Shown here in pieces: positions 47,780-57,233 of a stretch of DNA of 64,000 bases. Positions within the stretch are counted from its first letter, which is position 1. Each line of letters opens with the position of its first letter. Source of the DNA: Paraburkholderia phytofirmans OLGA172 (GTDB lineage Bacteria > Pseudomonadota > Gammaproteobacteria > Burkholderiales > Burkholderiaceae); contig NZ_CP014579.1 of assembly GCF_001634365.1 (NCBI RefSeq), forward strand, positions 2,294,001 through 2,358,000, given 5' to 3'. Made by a program: the position numbers and the translations under genes. Under the pieces are notes generated by a model. The model was not told the DNA's origin. It made no database searches and saw only the letters and a list, made by a program, of their open reading frames with translations.

Positions 47780-49330
47780 ATGCCGGCACACCGGACAACC
47801 ATGCGCAGAATCAAGGAAGTGCTCCGCCTGAAGTGGGCATGCAATCTCACGCATCGACAGGTACAGGGCGCGCTCGGCGTCGGCCTGGCGACGATCACGC
47901 AATACCTTCAGCTCGCCACTGCGGCCGGACTCGACTGGGCGACGGTCGAACCACTGGAAGAGGATGAACTTGAGCGGCGCGTCCTGTCGCCGGCTTCGCC
48001 GCCGGCGCCAGCGAAGCGGATCGAGCCCGACTGCACCTTGATTCACCGCGAGTTGCGACGCAAGGGTGTGACGCTGCAACTGCTCTGGGAAGAATACGTC
48101 GCGCTCCATCCCGGCCAGCGCACGTACCGCTATACGCAGTTCTGCCAGCGCTACAAGGATTGGGCGCAAACGCTCAAGCGCTCGATGCGCCAGCAGCACC
48201 GCGCCGGCGAGAAGTTGTTCGCCGACTTTGCCGGGCAGACCATGCCGGTCCTCTCGCGCGACGGCGGGGTTGACTTCCAGGCCCACATCTTTGTGGCCGT
48301 GCTTGGCGCCTCGAATTACACGTATGCCTGTGCGATGCCTTCGGAGACAACGCCGGACTGGATCGGCGGGCTGATCGAGGCGATGGAATTCTGCGGCGGC
48401 GTCCCCGAACTGCTCGTCCCGGATAACCCCAGAGCGCTGATTGCGAAGCCCGACCGGTACGAACCCGGGCTCGGTCGGACCACGCAGGACTTCGTGAACC
48501 ACTACGCCACCGCGATGCTGCCGGCGCGGCCACGCAAGCCGCAGGACAAGGCCAAGGTCGAAGTCGGCGTGCAGATCGTCGAACGCTGGATTCTCGCCCG
48601 GCTGCGCAATCACCGCTTCTTCAGCCTCGCTGAACTGAACAGGGCGATTGGCAGGCTCATCACCGACCTGAACCAGCGCCCGTTCAGGAAGCTCGAGGGC
48701 AATCGCCGGGAATGGTTCGAACGGCTCGACCAGCCAGCGCTGCGCGCGCTGCCTGCGCGTCGGTACGAGATCGCCACGTTCCAGAAGTGTCGGGTGAACA
48801 TCGATTACCACGTCGAGGTCGACCACCACTATTACAGCGTGCCGCACAGTCTGGTTCGTCAGGAAGTCTACGCTCGCGTCACCCGCCATGGCGTCGAGAT
48901 CCTGCACAGCGGCAAGCGCGTCGCCGCACACGCGCGCAGCCGGCTCAAGGGCAAGCACACGACTGTGCCCGAACACATGCCAGCGGCGCATCGCGCGCAC
49001 ATGGAGTGGACACCGGGTCGCCTGCTGAACTGGGGCGCCTCAATCGGCCCCGGCGCCGAAGCAATCGTCAACCATCTGCTGACCAACCGCCCGCATCCCG
49101 AGATGGGTTACCGGGCCTGCCTCGGCCTGCTGGGGCTCGCGCGCAAGTATGGCAAGGATCGGCTCGAAGCAGCCTGCCAGCGGGCCCTCGTCATCGGTTC
49201 GCCCACTCGCCGTTCGGTACTCTCGATTCTCGAGTCCGGCCTGGACCGGCAACCCGCACTCCCGTTGCAGCTCACCGAATGGCATTCACCCGAGCACGAG
49301 AACGTGCGCGGCCCCGACTATTACCACTGA
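47780..49330 (+). CDS. istA: IS21-family transposase IstA
   Basis: A 516-residue DDE transposase. The N-terminal helix-turn-helix (LTHRQVQGALGVGLATITQY) comes first; the catalytic core has D in FADFAGQTMPVL, D in LVPDNPRALIAK and E in DKAKVEVGVQIVERW; the basic C-terminal domain ends with HENVRGPDYYH. GGGAG lies before the ATG. It is intact. IstB overlaps its promoter-distal end, with a 15-bp gap. Confidence 0.95.
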   Translation: MPAHRTTMRRIKEVLRLKWACNLTHRQVQGALGVGLATITQYLQLATAAGLDWATVEPLEEDELERRVLSPASPPAPAKRIEPDCTLIHRELRRKGVTLQLLWEEYVALHPGQRTYRYTQFCQRYKDWAQTLKRSMRQQHRAGEKLFADFAGQTMPVLSRDGGVDFQAHIFVAVLGASNYTYACAMPSETTPDWIGGLIEAMEFCGGVPELLVPDNPRALIAKPDRYEPGLGRTTQDFVNHYATAMLPARPRKPQDKAKVEVGVQIVERWILARLRNHRFFSLAELNRAIGRLITDLNQRPFRKLEGNRREWFERLDQPALRALPARRYEIATFQKCRVNIDYHVEVDHHYYSVPHSLVRQEVYARVTRHGVEILHSGKRVAAHARSRLKGKHTTVPEHMPAAHRAHMEWTPGRLLNWGASIGPGAEAIVNHLLTNRPHPEMGYRACLGLLGLARKYGKDRLEAACQRALVIGSPTRRSVLSILESGLDRQPALPLQLTEWHSPEHENVRGPDYYH

Positions 49331-49949
49331 CCTCAGGAGGTCACGATGTTGATGCAGCAAACCCTCACCCAGCTCAAGGCTCTCAAGCTCGACGGCATGG
49401 CGCGCGCCTTCGAGGAGCAGGTCTCGCTCACCGCCAGTTCGAGCCTGTCGTTCGAAGAGCGCTTTGGCATCGTCGTCGATCGCGAACTGGCGTGGCGCGA
49501 CACGCGGCGGCTCGAACGCCTGCTGAAGGCAGCGAAACTCAAGAACCCGCAGGCCTGCATCGAGGACATCGAATACCGGCAGAGCCGGGGTCTTGACCAG
49601 CGCGTCGTCGCCACGCTCGCCGGTTGCGACTGGATTCGCAACGCCCAGAACATCATCCTGAGCGGGCCGACCGGCGCGGGCAAGACATGGATTGCCTGCG
49701 CATTTGCCCAGCAGGCCTGCCGGCAAGGCTTCGCGGTACTTTATGTACGCGTCGCACGCCTGTTCGAGGAACTGAAGATCGCACACGGCGATGGCAGCTT
49801 CACCCGGCGTCTGGCGCAGCTTGCGAAGATAGATGTTCTGTTACTCGACGACTGGGGCCTGCAGGACCTCGATCAGAGCGCACGCAACGATCTGCTGGAA
49901 GTCCTCGACGATCGCGTCGGTACCCGCTCGACCATCATCACCAGCCAGC

Positions 49950-49973
49950 TTTTACGGAGTCGAACCCGTAAAA
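49950..49973. repeat. Hairpin at the ritA-side border of RIT element 1
   Basis: TTTTACGG and CCGTAAAA enclose AGTCGAAC. It lies outside the 87-bp inverted end and has no counterpart at the other end. RIT element 2 has a comparable palindrome on its ritA side (55829-55860). Confidence 0.75.
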
Positions 49974-49975
49974 TT

Positions 49976-50062
49976 TGTAATGCGATGAACAACATTATGC
50001 GGAGTTCGTCCGCACGAACCCCGCTGCCGTCAGCGTCCAGTGGCTTTGCGTCTATGCATAAT
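49976..50062 (+). repeat. Left 87-bp inverted end of RIT element 1
   Basis: It starts TGTAATGCGATGAACAAC and ends TCTATGCATAAT. It matches the reverse complement of 59970-60056 with one mismatch (position about 50014, C against T). An inner palindrome GTTCGT...ACGAAC is visible. Confidence 0.93.
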
Positions 50063-50820
50063 CGTGATGTCTTCGTTAGCCGCGTCGGCGAAACAGGAGG
50101 ACATCATGTTTGCAAAGTACTTCGAATCTCAACAGAGAGTGGATGAGCTTTCCGGGAGTGCTGGAAGCTACCTGCTTGATGGGTTTGCGGCGAAGCTATG
50201 GGAAACCGGATTCGCGGAGATCACCGCGCGCCGACATATTCGTGCAGCTGAGCATCTGCTTCATTGGACTGACAAGAAACGAATTCCATATACAGACCTA
50301 TCTCAAGACGCTGTAGCACGGTTCAAAAAACACCTGAAAAAATGCACATGCTCAAGATACGGTCATGCAAACCCCAAGGGTTTGATGCATGGCGTACACC
50401 TCTTCACGGACTACCTTCGGGAAGCCGGAATCATGGCACCATCCGATGTCGGCGACACGGCACTGGATCCGAAGCTGCTGGTTGAATTCTGTCGATGGAT
50501 GCGTGAGCGGCGAGGAACGAAAGATTCGACCCTGGCCACTTACGGCATCTCCATCGGGAAGCTGCTCAAAAACGAGGGAACTGACCCAGCGAACTTTACG
50601 GCACCTCGGTTACGAAAGTTTGTTCTCGATGAAAGCTCAAGGCAAGGGCTGGCAGCAACGAAAAACTGTACGACGGCATTACGCATGTTTCTTCGCTTTC
50701 TGATAGCCGAAGGAAAATGCAGGCCCGACCTCGACGCCGCTGTGCCTAAGGTGGCCAATTGGGGTTTGTCGTCGCTTCCTCGCTACATTCTTGCAAACGA
50801 CGTTGAGAAGGTCATCGCTT

Positions 50821-50825
50821 CTTGC
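50821..50825. repeat. Transposon target duplication, left copy
   Basis: CTTGC, repeated exactly at 57549-57553. A 5-bp duplication is typical of the Tn7/Tn5053/Mu-type DDE transposons. Confidence 0.88.
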
Positions 50826-51003
50826 TGTTACGTCCCGCTATATCTGGGTTCCAGCGGAGGTGTTTATCTCGGTATCAAATAGGATGAAGTTTGGAACTTA
50901 ACCCTGAACATCATGAGATGAGACGGACGTAAAGAAGGCCAGTACTGCTCTGTTATCGTGGGAAGTGACGAAGCCCCACACGAACAACAAAGTAGACCGG
51001 CCT

Positions 51004-51537
51004 ATGCATCGAATTGTATTCGCGTTTCCTGTTCTTGAACAACATCTCAATGCGGTCGATCGCACGCCGCAAGTGTATCGACCTGTCGCTTGCGTACATT
51101 GCGGCTGCTCGGATGTGTGGTGTCACGGTCGTTACCATCGCAAGGCCGACCGCAGCGCCGCTGGCGCTCTCAATCCGATTCCCGTTTTGCGCTTTCGCTG
51201 TCGAACCTGCAGCCGCACGTGTTCGCGCCTGCCGCTGTGCATAGCTCCCCACCGTTGGTACAACTGGGCGGACCAACAGCGTGTCTTACTCCTTCTGTTG
51301 GCCGGCTGCTCGCAGCGCCGCGCCAGTGCGATCTTCGCGCTCGGCAGACATACGGTACGGCGCTGGTGGCAGCGGCTTGGCGAGCGTAGCCTCTCGTTCG
51401 AATTTCATTTGCGAAGCCGTTTCGGCGAACTCGGGCGATCAGTCGATATCACTGAATTCTGGCTGCGCTGCCTGCAGCGCATGCCGTTGTGCGAAGCCAT
51501 GGCCTGGCTCGACGGCGACGGCGTTTGCGTCCCGTGA
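51004..51537 (+). CDS. Zinc-ribbon/helix-turn-helix transposon protein
   Basis: A 177-residue protein. The zinc-ribbon cysteines are in VACVHCGCSDVWCHG and RFRCRTCSRTCSRLP, followed by a helix-turn-helix (AGCSQRRASAIFALGRHTVR). It resembles the N-terminal part of ISL3/IS66-like transposases or DUF6431 proteins and lacks a catalytic core. It lies first in the transposon, upstream of the DDE gene; end binding is a reasonable guess. I placed the start at the ATG of MHRIVFAF at 51004; a longer form is possible. Confidence 0.6.
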   Translation: MHRIVFAFPVLEQHLNAVDRTPQVYRPVACVHCGCSDVWCHGRYHRKADRSAAGALNPIPVLRFRCRTCSRTCSRLPLCIAPHRWYNWADQQRVLLLLLAGCSQRRASAIFALGRHTVRRWWQRLGERSLSFEFHLRSRFGELGRSVDITEFWLRCLQRMPLCEAMAWLDGDGVCVP

Positions 51538-52440
51538 TCCGTTTATCCTGATTGGGTACGCGACGACCTAATTTTCGTCATTCCGGGCTCTCCACACACT
51601 TTGCCCACTCGCGCCGAATTCGGTTCGCGGTTCTCATGGCACTCCCTTTTTAACCATAGGAGTGAGCATGAAGGACATCGACCCGAAGGCCCTGTTTCGC
51701 CTGTCCGTACTCGGACCACTTGTCAGTCGCGAACGGCTTGATCGCGGCGACTTGCAGCAGATCATCCGCCAACTGGCTCAGCAGGAGTACGCAATTCCCG
51801 GTTCTCGTCGTCGCCATATCGGCGAGAAGACGCTTCAGTCCTGGTATTACGCCTGGAAACAGCACGGGCTGGAGGGCCTGTGCAGCAAGCCCCGTGTGGA
51901 TCGCGGGCAATCGAAGCTGCCATCGGCCGTGCAAGCTGCGATCCTTGCAGCTAAGCGCGAGAATCCGCGACGCTCGATCCGCCAGATCCGTTTGCTGCTC
52001 GAATCTGCGGGTATCGTGGCGCACGACACACTCTCGCGCTGCGCCGTTCATCGGCTGCTGCAAGCCCACGGGCTCTCGCGCATCGTTGGCTCGGCCAGCT
52101 TGCCCGAGGAGAAACGCAGTTTCGTGGCCGAACACGCCGGCTCCATCTGGTACGGCGATGTCCTGCATGGCCCGCACTTGTCGCTTGGCCGAGGGCGCCG
52201 CAAGACCTACCTGGTCTCGTTGATGGACGACGCCTCGCGGCTCATCGCCCATAGCGCGTTCTGCTTCTCGGAGAGCGCGATCGACATCGAGGGCGTACTC
52301 AAGCAGGCCTTGCTCAAACGCGGTGTGCCCAAGATGTTGATCGTCGATAACGGCGCCGCTTATCGGGCGGCGACATTGCAGGGCATTTGTGCACGGCTGT
52401 CGATCAGGCTGGTTTATTGTAGACCGTATGCTCCCGAGGG

Positions 52441-52471
52441 TTATGTGCCGGCCAAATATATGTCGCGGCGG
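52441..52471 (+). repeat. Left inverted end of RIT element 2
   Basis: It starts TTATGTGCCGGCCAAATA and ends CGCGGCGG. It is the exact reverse complement of 55798-55828. A degenerate inverted copy of its first 13 bases, GGCCAGCACATAA, lies further in at 52510-52522. Confidence 0.93.
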
Positions 52472-52530
52472 CCTTTTATACCGGCATGCCGCATGGATTT
52501 GCGAGATGCGGCCAGCACATAATTTTTGGG

Positions 52531-53526
52531 TTACAGCGTGCGCAGGAACTCCAACAGGTCGGGCTGGTCGCGCCAGCGCTTTCTTGCCTTCATCGTCCCG
52601 GATACTGCGCACGTTGCCAATGCGCGAGCCTTGGTCTCCAGATTGATTTCGGCATAGACATTCGTGGTGGTCAGCGAGACATGTCCAAGCCAGGCCCGAA
52701 TGGTGTTGATGTCGACACCCGACTGCAGCAAATGGGAAGCAGTACTGTGGCGAATCACGTGGGGTCCCACTTTCTTGTCTTTGAGTGATGGCATGCGATC
52801 ACCAGCGTGGCCGGCACAGCGTTTTACCAACGTATGGATGCCTGATCGGGTCATCGGTCGATCGCAGCGGTTGAGGAATACCGGCTCTGACCCGTCTCGT
52901 TCGCCCGCCAAGACACGCAATTGATCGAGGGTGTCGGTCCAGAGCGGGCAGCGGCGCTGCTTGTTTCCTTTGCCGACAATGCGGACGCACTCCGCGTGCC
53001 AATCGATATCTTTGATCTTGACCTGCGCGGCCTCACTGGCCCGCGCGCCAGAATTGTAGAGAAATAGTAGCAAACCCTGTTCACGCCGCCCTTGCGCGCT
53101 ATGCTCGTCATGTGCAGCAAGAAGCGCATCCATTTCCTGCCTGTCCAGATAGGTAATCGAGGGCTGGCTGGCCTTTTTGAAAGGAATCAAACAAATCTGG
53201 CCGCACCACTCGATATGCTCGGGGCTATGCTCGCCGATGAATCGCGCCAATGCGTGAATACCACCCAGGCGCTGATTGCGCGTCGCGACCGTGCAACCGC
53301 GCTGCTGCTCCACGTGAGTCAGAAACAGACGCACGATTTGCGCCGATAGATCGGTGACCGTCAGACGATCGATTGGCTTCTCGACCTTTCCGGCTACATA
53401 GGGAAGTAACAGCGTGAGCATGTCACGATAGCTCTTTCTGGTATTCACGGCGAGATTGCGCTCAGCGACCAAGTGTTCGAGCAGGAAACGCCGGACCCAA
53501 GGTCCGAGCAAAATTGTGTCATTCAT
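52531..53526 (-). CDS. RitC tyrosine recombinase (RIT element 2)
   Basis: A 331-residue integrase-type recombinase, last gene of the trio. The SAM-like domain covers about 5-110; the catalytic Arg is in YNSGARASEAAQVKIKD; the HxxRH set is in PHVIRHSTASHLLQSG, then WLGHVSLTTTNVYAEIN with the nucleophile Tyr. The start is the ATG at 53526 with AAGGAG 7 nt upstream, inside the end of ritB (8-nt overlap), so the genes are translationally coupled. Confidence 0.92.
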   Translation of the reverse strand: MNDTILLGPWVRRFLLEHLVAERNLAVNTRKSYRDMLTLLLPYVAGKVEKPIDRLTVTDLSAQIVRLFLTHVEQQRGCTVATRNQRLGGIHALARFIGEHSPEHIEWCGQICLIPFKKASQPSITYLDRQEMDALLAAHDEHSAQGRREQGLLLFLYNSGARASEAAQVKIKDIDWHAECVRIVGKGNKQRRCPLWTDTLDQLRVLAGERDGSEPVFLNRCDRPMTRSGIHTLVKRCAGHAGDRMPSLKDKKVGPHVIRHSTASHLLQSGVDINTIRAWLGHVSLTTTNVYAEINLETKARALATCAVSGTMKARKRWRDQPDLLEFLRTL

Positions 53527-54457
53527 GACGGGGCTCCTTGGCATACCGCTCGAAGCGAAGGCTTGCTTCGCGCAAAAGTTCCGGGGTCATCGTGAGATAG
53601 CGTTGCGTGGCAGAGAGATCGATATGGCCGAGGTACGTTGCAAGCTGGGGCAAAAGCCGCTGTAGATCCGAGCCGCTGCGATACCAGGCCACTAGTCGAT
53701 GCACCGTGCCGCTGTGCCGAAGATCATGAATCCGTGGCTGATAGCGGGCACCATCGTGGCGACTGACACGGGCGAGCGCACGCAGTCGCCGGAAAGCGCT
53801 TCGTACTGCTGATTGGCTCAAGGGACGATCATCGCGAAAACAAAAGAATGGTGACTCCGGATCGTGCGCATGAACCAGATTGCGTTGCTGGACATAATGG
53901 CGCAACGCCGTGCTCAAATCTCTGCCAAGAGGGACCATCCTCGTCTTGTAAAATTTGGTCTCTCGAACACAAAGAACGGCCTGATCGAGATCGACGTCGT
54001 TCATCGTAAGTCGCAGCGCTTCGCCGAGTCGAAGGCAGGCTGCATATAACAACAGGATTAGAGTGCGGAATACAAACGCCTCCATTGGAACTTGCGGGCC
54101 GCACACAGCTGGTGTTGCATCCAGCAGGCGCTTTAACTCCTCCTGCGAATAGATGTAGGGAATCAGAGGGGGCGGAATTTGCGGATGGCGGCAAGGAACC
54201 GGCGAAATCTTGATGTAGTCGCACTGCATGGCAAATCGAAACAGGCCGTTGAGCACCGTGTGTTTGCGCTCCCAGTAGCTGGATGTGGGCAGGCGGCCAT
54301 CAAGATAGCTCCTTACTTGATCCGCGGTGACCTCGACCAACGCTACATCACCGACACGCCGGCAGAACGCAGCCAGTGTCTCTGCTTCGGTATCGAAACG
54401 CATGCCCAGCGCGCGTTTGTACGCCACATACTCGTGCGCAAGATCGGAGAGTTTCAT
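53519..54457 (-). CDS. RitB tyrosine recombinase (RIT element 2)
   Basis: A 312-residue recombinase, middle gene of the trio. Catalytic Arg in AACLRLGEALRLTMND; HxxRH in IHDLRHSGTVHRLVAWY; then YLGHIDLSATQRYLTMTPEL with the Tyr. RitB proteins have a longer spacer (YRSGSDLQRLLPQLATYLGH) between the two His motifs, seen here and in element 1. It overlaps ritA by 4 nt (ATGA). Confidence 0.92.
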   Translation of the reverse strand: MKLSDLAHEYVAYKRALGMRFDTEAETLAAFCRRVGDVALVEVTADQVRSYLDGRLPTSSYWERKHTVLNGLFRFAMQCDYIKISPVPCRHPQIPPPLIPYIYSQEELKRLLDATPAVCGPQVPMEAFVFRTLILLLYAACLRLGEALRLTMNDVDLDQAVLCVRETKFYKTRMVPLGRDLSTALRHYVQQRNLVHAHDPESPFFCFRDDRPLSQSAVRSAFRRLRALARVSRHDGARYQPRIHDLRHSGTVHRLVAWYRSGSDLQRLLPQLATYLGHIDLSATQRYLTMTPELLREASLRFERYAKEPRHE

Positions 54458-55698
54458 AACAGCGCCTCCAGATTGAGTTCGGCCACTTGCCGCAAACCGT
54501 CGAGGTCGACCTTGACGTACTCTCTGGTCGCTGCGGCGCTACGATGACCGAGATGGTCACCGATTTGCTTGAGGGAGAAGCCTCCAGCCAACAGCTGCCG
54601 GGCACAGGCATGTCTCAGGCAATGGGCGCCACGCCGTGGGGGGTGGATGCCGAGAGCGGCCAGGCGCGAACGCACAATGGGACTAATGCAGGCCGGCAAA
54701 AGGGGGCGAATGGGCGCGTCAAGACTCAGAAACAGCTGGCGATGAACGCATCGTGGCCGCGCTTCCTTCAAGTACCGGATGATCGCGTCGCCAACGACCG
54801 AATCCAGGGGGTACTGTTGCGTGCAGCGTTGCTTTGGGCGCGTCACATAGAGCTTCTCACCGGCCCAGTCCAGATCCTCCAGGCGAAGTCGGGCAACCTC
54901 GCCACGACGCAGTCCGTAGACTGCGAGCAACAGTACGATAGCCCGATCGCGAAGGTCTGCTGCACTGTTACCGGTGAAACACTCAATGAGTTGTTGCACC
55001 TCGTCCCAGCGTGGCCCGAGGGGCAAAGCTTCGTGGGCATAGATACGCGGCGTCATGATGGCCGCCGCGATGTTGCTGGTCCATCCCTGGGCCTGCGCAT
55101 AGCGGAAAAAACTGCGCAATGCGTCCGCGAGTGTATGCAGCGACACTCTGCTCCAGCCGTGATTGCCTTGCCGGGCAAGATAGGCATTGACGTCCTGAAT
55201 CGAGATCGTATTCAGAGAGCCACTTGCGGGCCAGGTCATGTCCAGGAAATGCGTGACCTGTTCACGACGAAACGCTACTGTCGCGGCGGTCAGGCCTTGC
55301 TCTTCGGCCATGAAATTTACGAAATCATCGACCAGGTGTGCGAATGGCCGCGGCTCGACTATATCCTCCTCCAGATAGCCGAGAAAACGCAGCCACGCGG
55401 TCGCGATATGGATGAACAACAGTCGTGAGCTTCTCGAATCCTGGGCGTGCTCAGGTCGCCGGGCAAAACGAGCGCGGCGATCTACCGCAAACGCGATCTC
55501 CTGACGGGTAATCCGGCTCGTTCGAGACAGGTCAAGGCTTTGCGAAAAGGCCATCAACACCCAGGCGATCTTCCTCAATGACGACCGTGTATAGCCTTGC
55601 TCCAAGCAATGCTCAAGATACTGATCTATAGATGCGGCGAACGGGTTGGAGCAGTGTCGAGCCAGACTACAAGGGCGAGTGAATAGGGTTTCCAACAT
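54454..55698 (-). CDS. RitA tyrosine recombinase (RIT element 2)
   Basis: A 414-residue recombinase, first gene of the trio. It has a long N-terminal part (about 220 residues, arm and core binding), catalytic Arg in VYGLRRGEVARLRLED, HxxRH in AHCLRHACARQLLAGG, then HLGHRSAAATREYVKVDLDG with the Tyr. It overlaps ritB by 4 nt. It is intact, unlike the RitA of element 1, so it is the best template for reconstructing that gene. Confidence 0.92.
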   Translation of the reverse strand: MLETLFTRPCSLARHCSNPFAASIDQYLEHCLEQGYTRSSLRKIAWVLMAFSQSLDLSRTSRITRQEIAFAVDRRARFARRPEHAQDSRSSRLLFIHIATAWLRFLGYLEEDIVEPRPFAHLVDDFVNFMAEEQGLTAATVAFRREQVTHFLDMTWPASGSLNTISIQDVNAYLARQGNHGWSRVSLHTLADALRSFFRYAQAQGWTSNIAAAIMTPRIYAHEALPLGPRWDEVQQLIECFTGNSAADLRDRAIVLLLAVYGLRRGEVARLRLEDLDWAGEKLYVTRPKQRCTQQYPLDSVVGDAIIRYLKEARPRCVHRQLFLSLDAPIRPLLPACISPIVRSRLAALGIHPPRRGAHCLRHACARQLLAGGFSLKQIGDHLGHRSAAATREYVKVDLDGLRQVAELNLEALL

Positions 55699-55797
55699 GG
55701 CGTGCCGTCCTTTGAAACGGGGGCTTACCAGTATCGAACCAATTTAATATGTCGCATAGTTCTGGCCATTCACCGCTTCAGGTCTGCCCTTCATCAT

Positions 55798-55828
55798 CCG
55801 CCGCGACATATATTTGGCCGGCACATAA
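55798..55828 (-). repeat. Right inverted end of RIT element 2
   Basis: Exact reverse complement of the left end at 52441-52471. On this side it continues outward as CCCTCG, matching the CGAGGG border of the left side. Confidence 0.93.
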
Positions 55829-55860
55829 CCCTCGATATGGACTCGAGTCCATATCGAGGG
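55829..55860. repeat. Perfect 32-bp palindrome at the ritA side of RIT element 2
   Basis: CCCTCGATATGGACTC followed directly by its reverse complement. The last six bases, CGAGGG, equal the target sequence at the other border. It is the counterpart of the hairpin at 49950-49973 of RIT element 1 and may be part of the element's recombination site. Confidence 0.85.
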
Positions 55861-56438
55861 CAAGGGCAAGTTGGAGCGCTGGCATCGCAGCTTACGGGCT
55901 CAATTCCTGAGCGAGCTCGACACCACGCACGTCCATGATCTGGCGGACCTCAACGCGCGCCTGTGGGCTTGGGTCGAACAGATTTACCATCGCACCGAAC
56001 ACAGCGGCCTGTGTAACCAGACGCCGCTCGCCCGCTATCAGCAGGACCTACCCCGTATCGGCACACTCGGCGCACGCGCCGCACAACTGGACGAACTGTT
56101 CCTGCACCGTATCGAGCGCTACGTGCGCCGCGACGGCACCGTGTCATTTCAGGGCAAGCGCTTCGAAGTGCCATACGAGCTGGTCGGCAAGACCGTGTTG
56201 CTCGTGGTGGATCCCCATACGGGAACCGTCAAGGGCGTAGAAAGTGAGGCGGGCGAGCCCTTGGGCGCCGCAACCCTGCTCGACGCTGTCGGCAATCGCA
56301 CACGCAAGCGGCGCAAATCTCAGCCTGAGACCGTCGAGCCGGCCGTGACAGGACACGACGCGCCGATCGAGAACGCAGCGCACGGTCCCAATCTTATCGA
56401 GCTTGCCTATCAACGTCACTACGCCCGGGAGCTGTGAC

Positions 56439-57233
56439 ATGTATCGACAACACTTCGGTCTACGTTGCGCGCCGCTTTCCAAAGAACATAGTGAGTTGTG
56501 GGACGACGGCGCCTTGGCGCAATTCAACGAGCGCTTCCAGTGGCTACTGCACAGTCCCGGTATTGGCTTGCTCACGGGCGAGCCCGGTGTGGGCAAGACT
56601 GCCGCGTTACGCCACGCAGCACTGGCCTTGAATCCCCATCGCTACCAGGTCATCTATCTGGCTGAAACCGAGTTCGGGCGCATCGATCTGTACCGCAGCC
56701 TAGCTCGGGCGCTGGGTCTGGAGCCCGCCTATCGGCGTGCCGACCTGTGGCGGGATCTGAAGCTGCGCATCCTGGAGCTCGTCGAGAGCAAACAGTTGTT
56801 GCCCGTGTGGATTATCGACGAAGCGCAGAACCTGCCCCTCGAATTCTTCCGCGACTTCCCGGCCTTCCTGAACTTCGCCTTCGATTCGCGCGACCTGCTC
56901 ACTGTCTGGCTCGCAGGCCATCCGAGTCTGGGCCAAACGCTCGAGCGTGCGCCGTACGCAGCTTTATATGGACGTATCCAGGCACGCGTTCAACTCAAAC
57001 CCGTGATCGAACGCGAGCGCTTCGCCCTGTTCATCCAACACGCATTGAAGAGCGCCGGCTGCAGTCATACGTTGCTGGCCGAATCTGGCCTGGAGTTACT
57101 TCGCCAGGCCTCTCGCGGCTTGCCCCGGCAAGCGGGGCGGATTCTGCGCACCTCTATGCAGATGGCCGTGCCCAAAGGACTGAACCATCTACCCGACGAG
57201 CTGCTACAACAGGCGATCGAGGAGTTGAAATGA
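56439..57233 (+). CDS. ExeA/TniB-like AAA ATPase of the transposon
   Basis: A 264-residue ATPase. It starts MYRQHFGLRCAPLSKEHSEL, the ExeA/GspA-type opening (Y..FG....PF), Walker A TGEPGVGKTAALRHA near residue 52, and Walker B PVWIIDEAQNLP near 124. It begins one base after the transposase stop. By analogy with TniB, TnsC and IstB it should select targets and activate the transposase. Intact. Confidence 0.88.
   Translation: MYRQHFGLRCAPLSKEHSELWDDGALAQFNERFQWLLHSPGIGLLTGEPGVGKTAALRHAALALNPHRYQVIYLAETEFGRIDLYRSLARALGLEPAYRRADLWRDLKLRILELVESKQLLPVWIIDEAQNLPLEFFRDFPAFLNFAFDSRDLLTVWLAGHPSLGQTLERAPYAALYGRIQARVQLKPVIERERFALFIQHALKSAGCSHTLLAESGLELLRQASRGLPRQAGRILRTSMQMAVPKGLNHLPDELLQQAIEELK

Larger units (their letters stand above)
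52441..55860 (-). mobile_element. Recombinase-in-trio (RIT) element 2
   Basis: Three intact, overlapping tyrosine recombinase genes on the minus strand lie between 31-bp perfect inverted ends (52441-52471 and 55798-55828). On the ritA side the end is followed by a 32-bp perfect palindrome (55829-55860). Direct copies of CGAGGG (52435-52440 and 55855-55860) border the insert; removing exactly 3420 bp restores the transposase frame. It has the same gene plan as RIT element 1 but clearly different protein sequences and ends, so it is a separate lineage. All parts look intact. Confidence 0.92.
51668..56437 (+). pseudogene. DDE transposase (TniA-like, rve) split by RIT element 2
   Basis: The pieces 51668-52440 and 55861-56437 join in frame to 449 residues. 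Two catalytic Asp residues lie in the first piece (IWYGDVLHGPHL and LIVDNGAAYRA). The catalytic Glu lies in the second (GKLERWHRSLR), a few residues after the join: YAPEG|KGKLERWH. The C-terminal domain (RYVRRDGTVSFQGKRFEVPY) is a mu-C-like beta barrel. AGGAG precedes the ATG at 51668. It stops one base before the ATPase gene. The split removes the catalytic Glu, so this copy is inactive. Confidence 0.9.

Noticed and set aside
47771..49000. A 409-codon open frame on the minus strand.
   Set aside because: It lies opposite istA, which has clear DDE motifs; GC-rich third positions keep the antisense frame open.
54487..55428. A 313-codon plus-strand frame.
   Set aside because: It is antisense to the RitA gene of RIT element 2, which has the full catalytic set.
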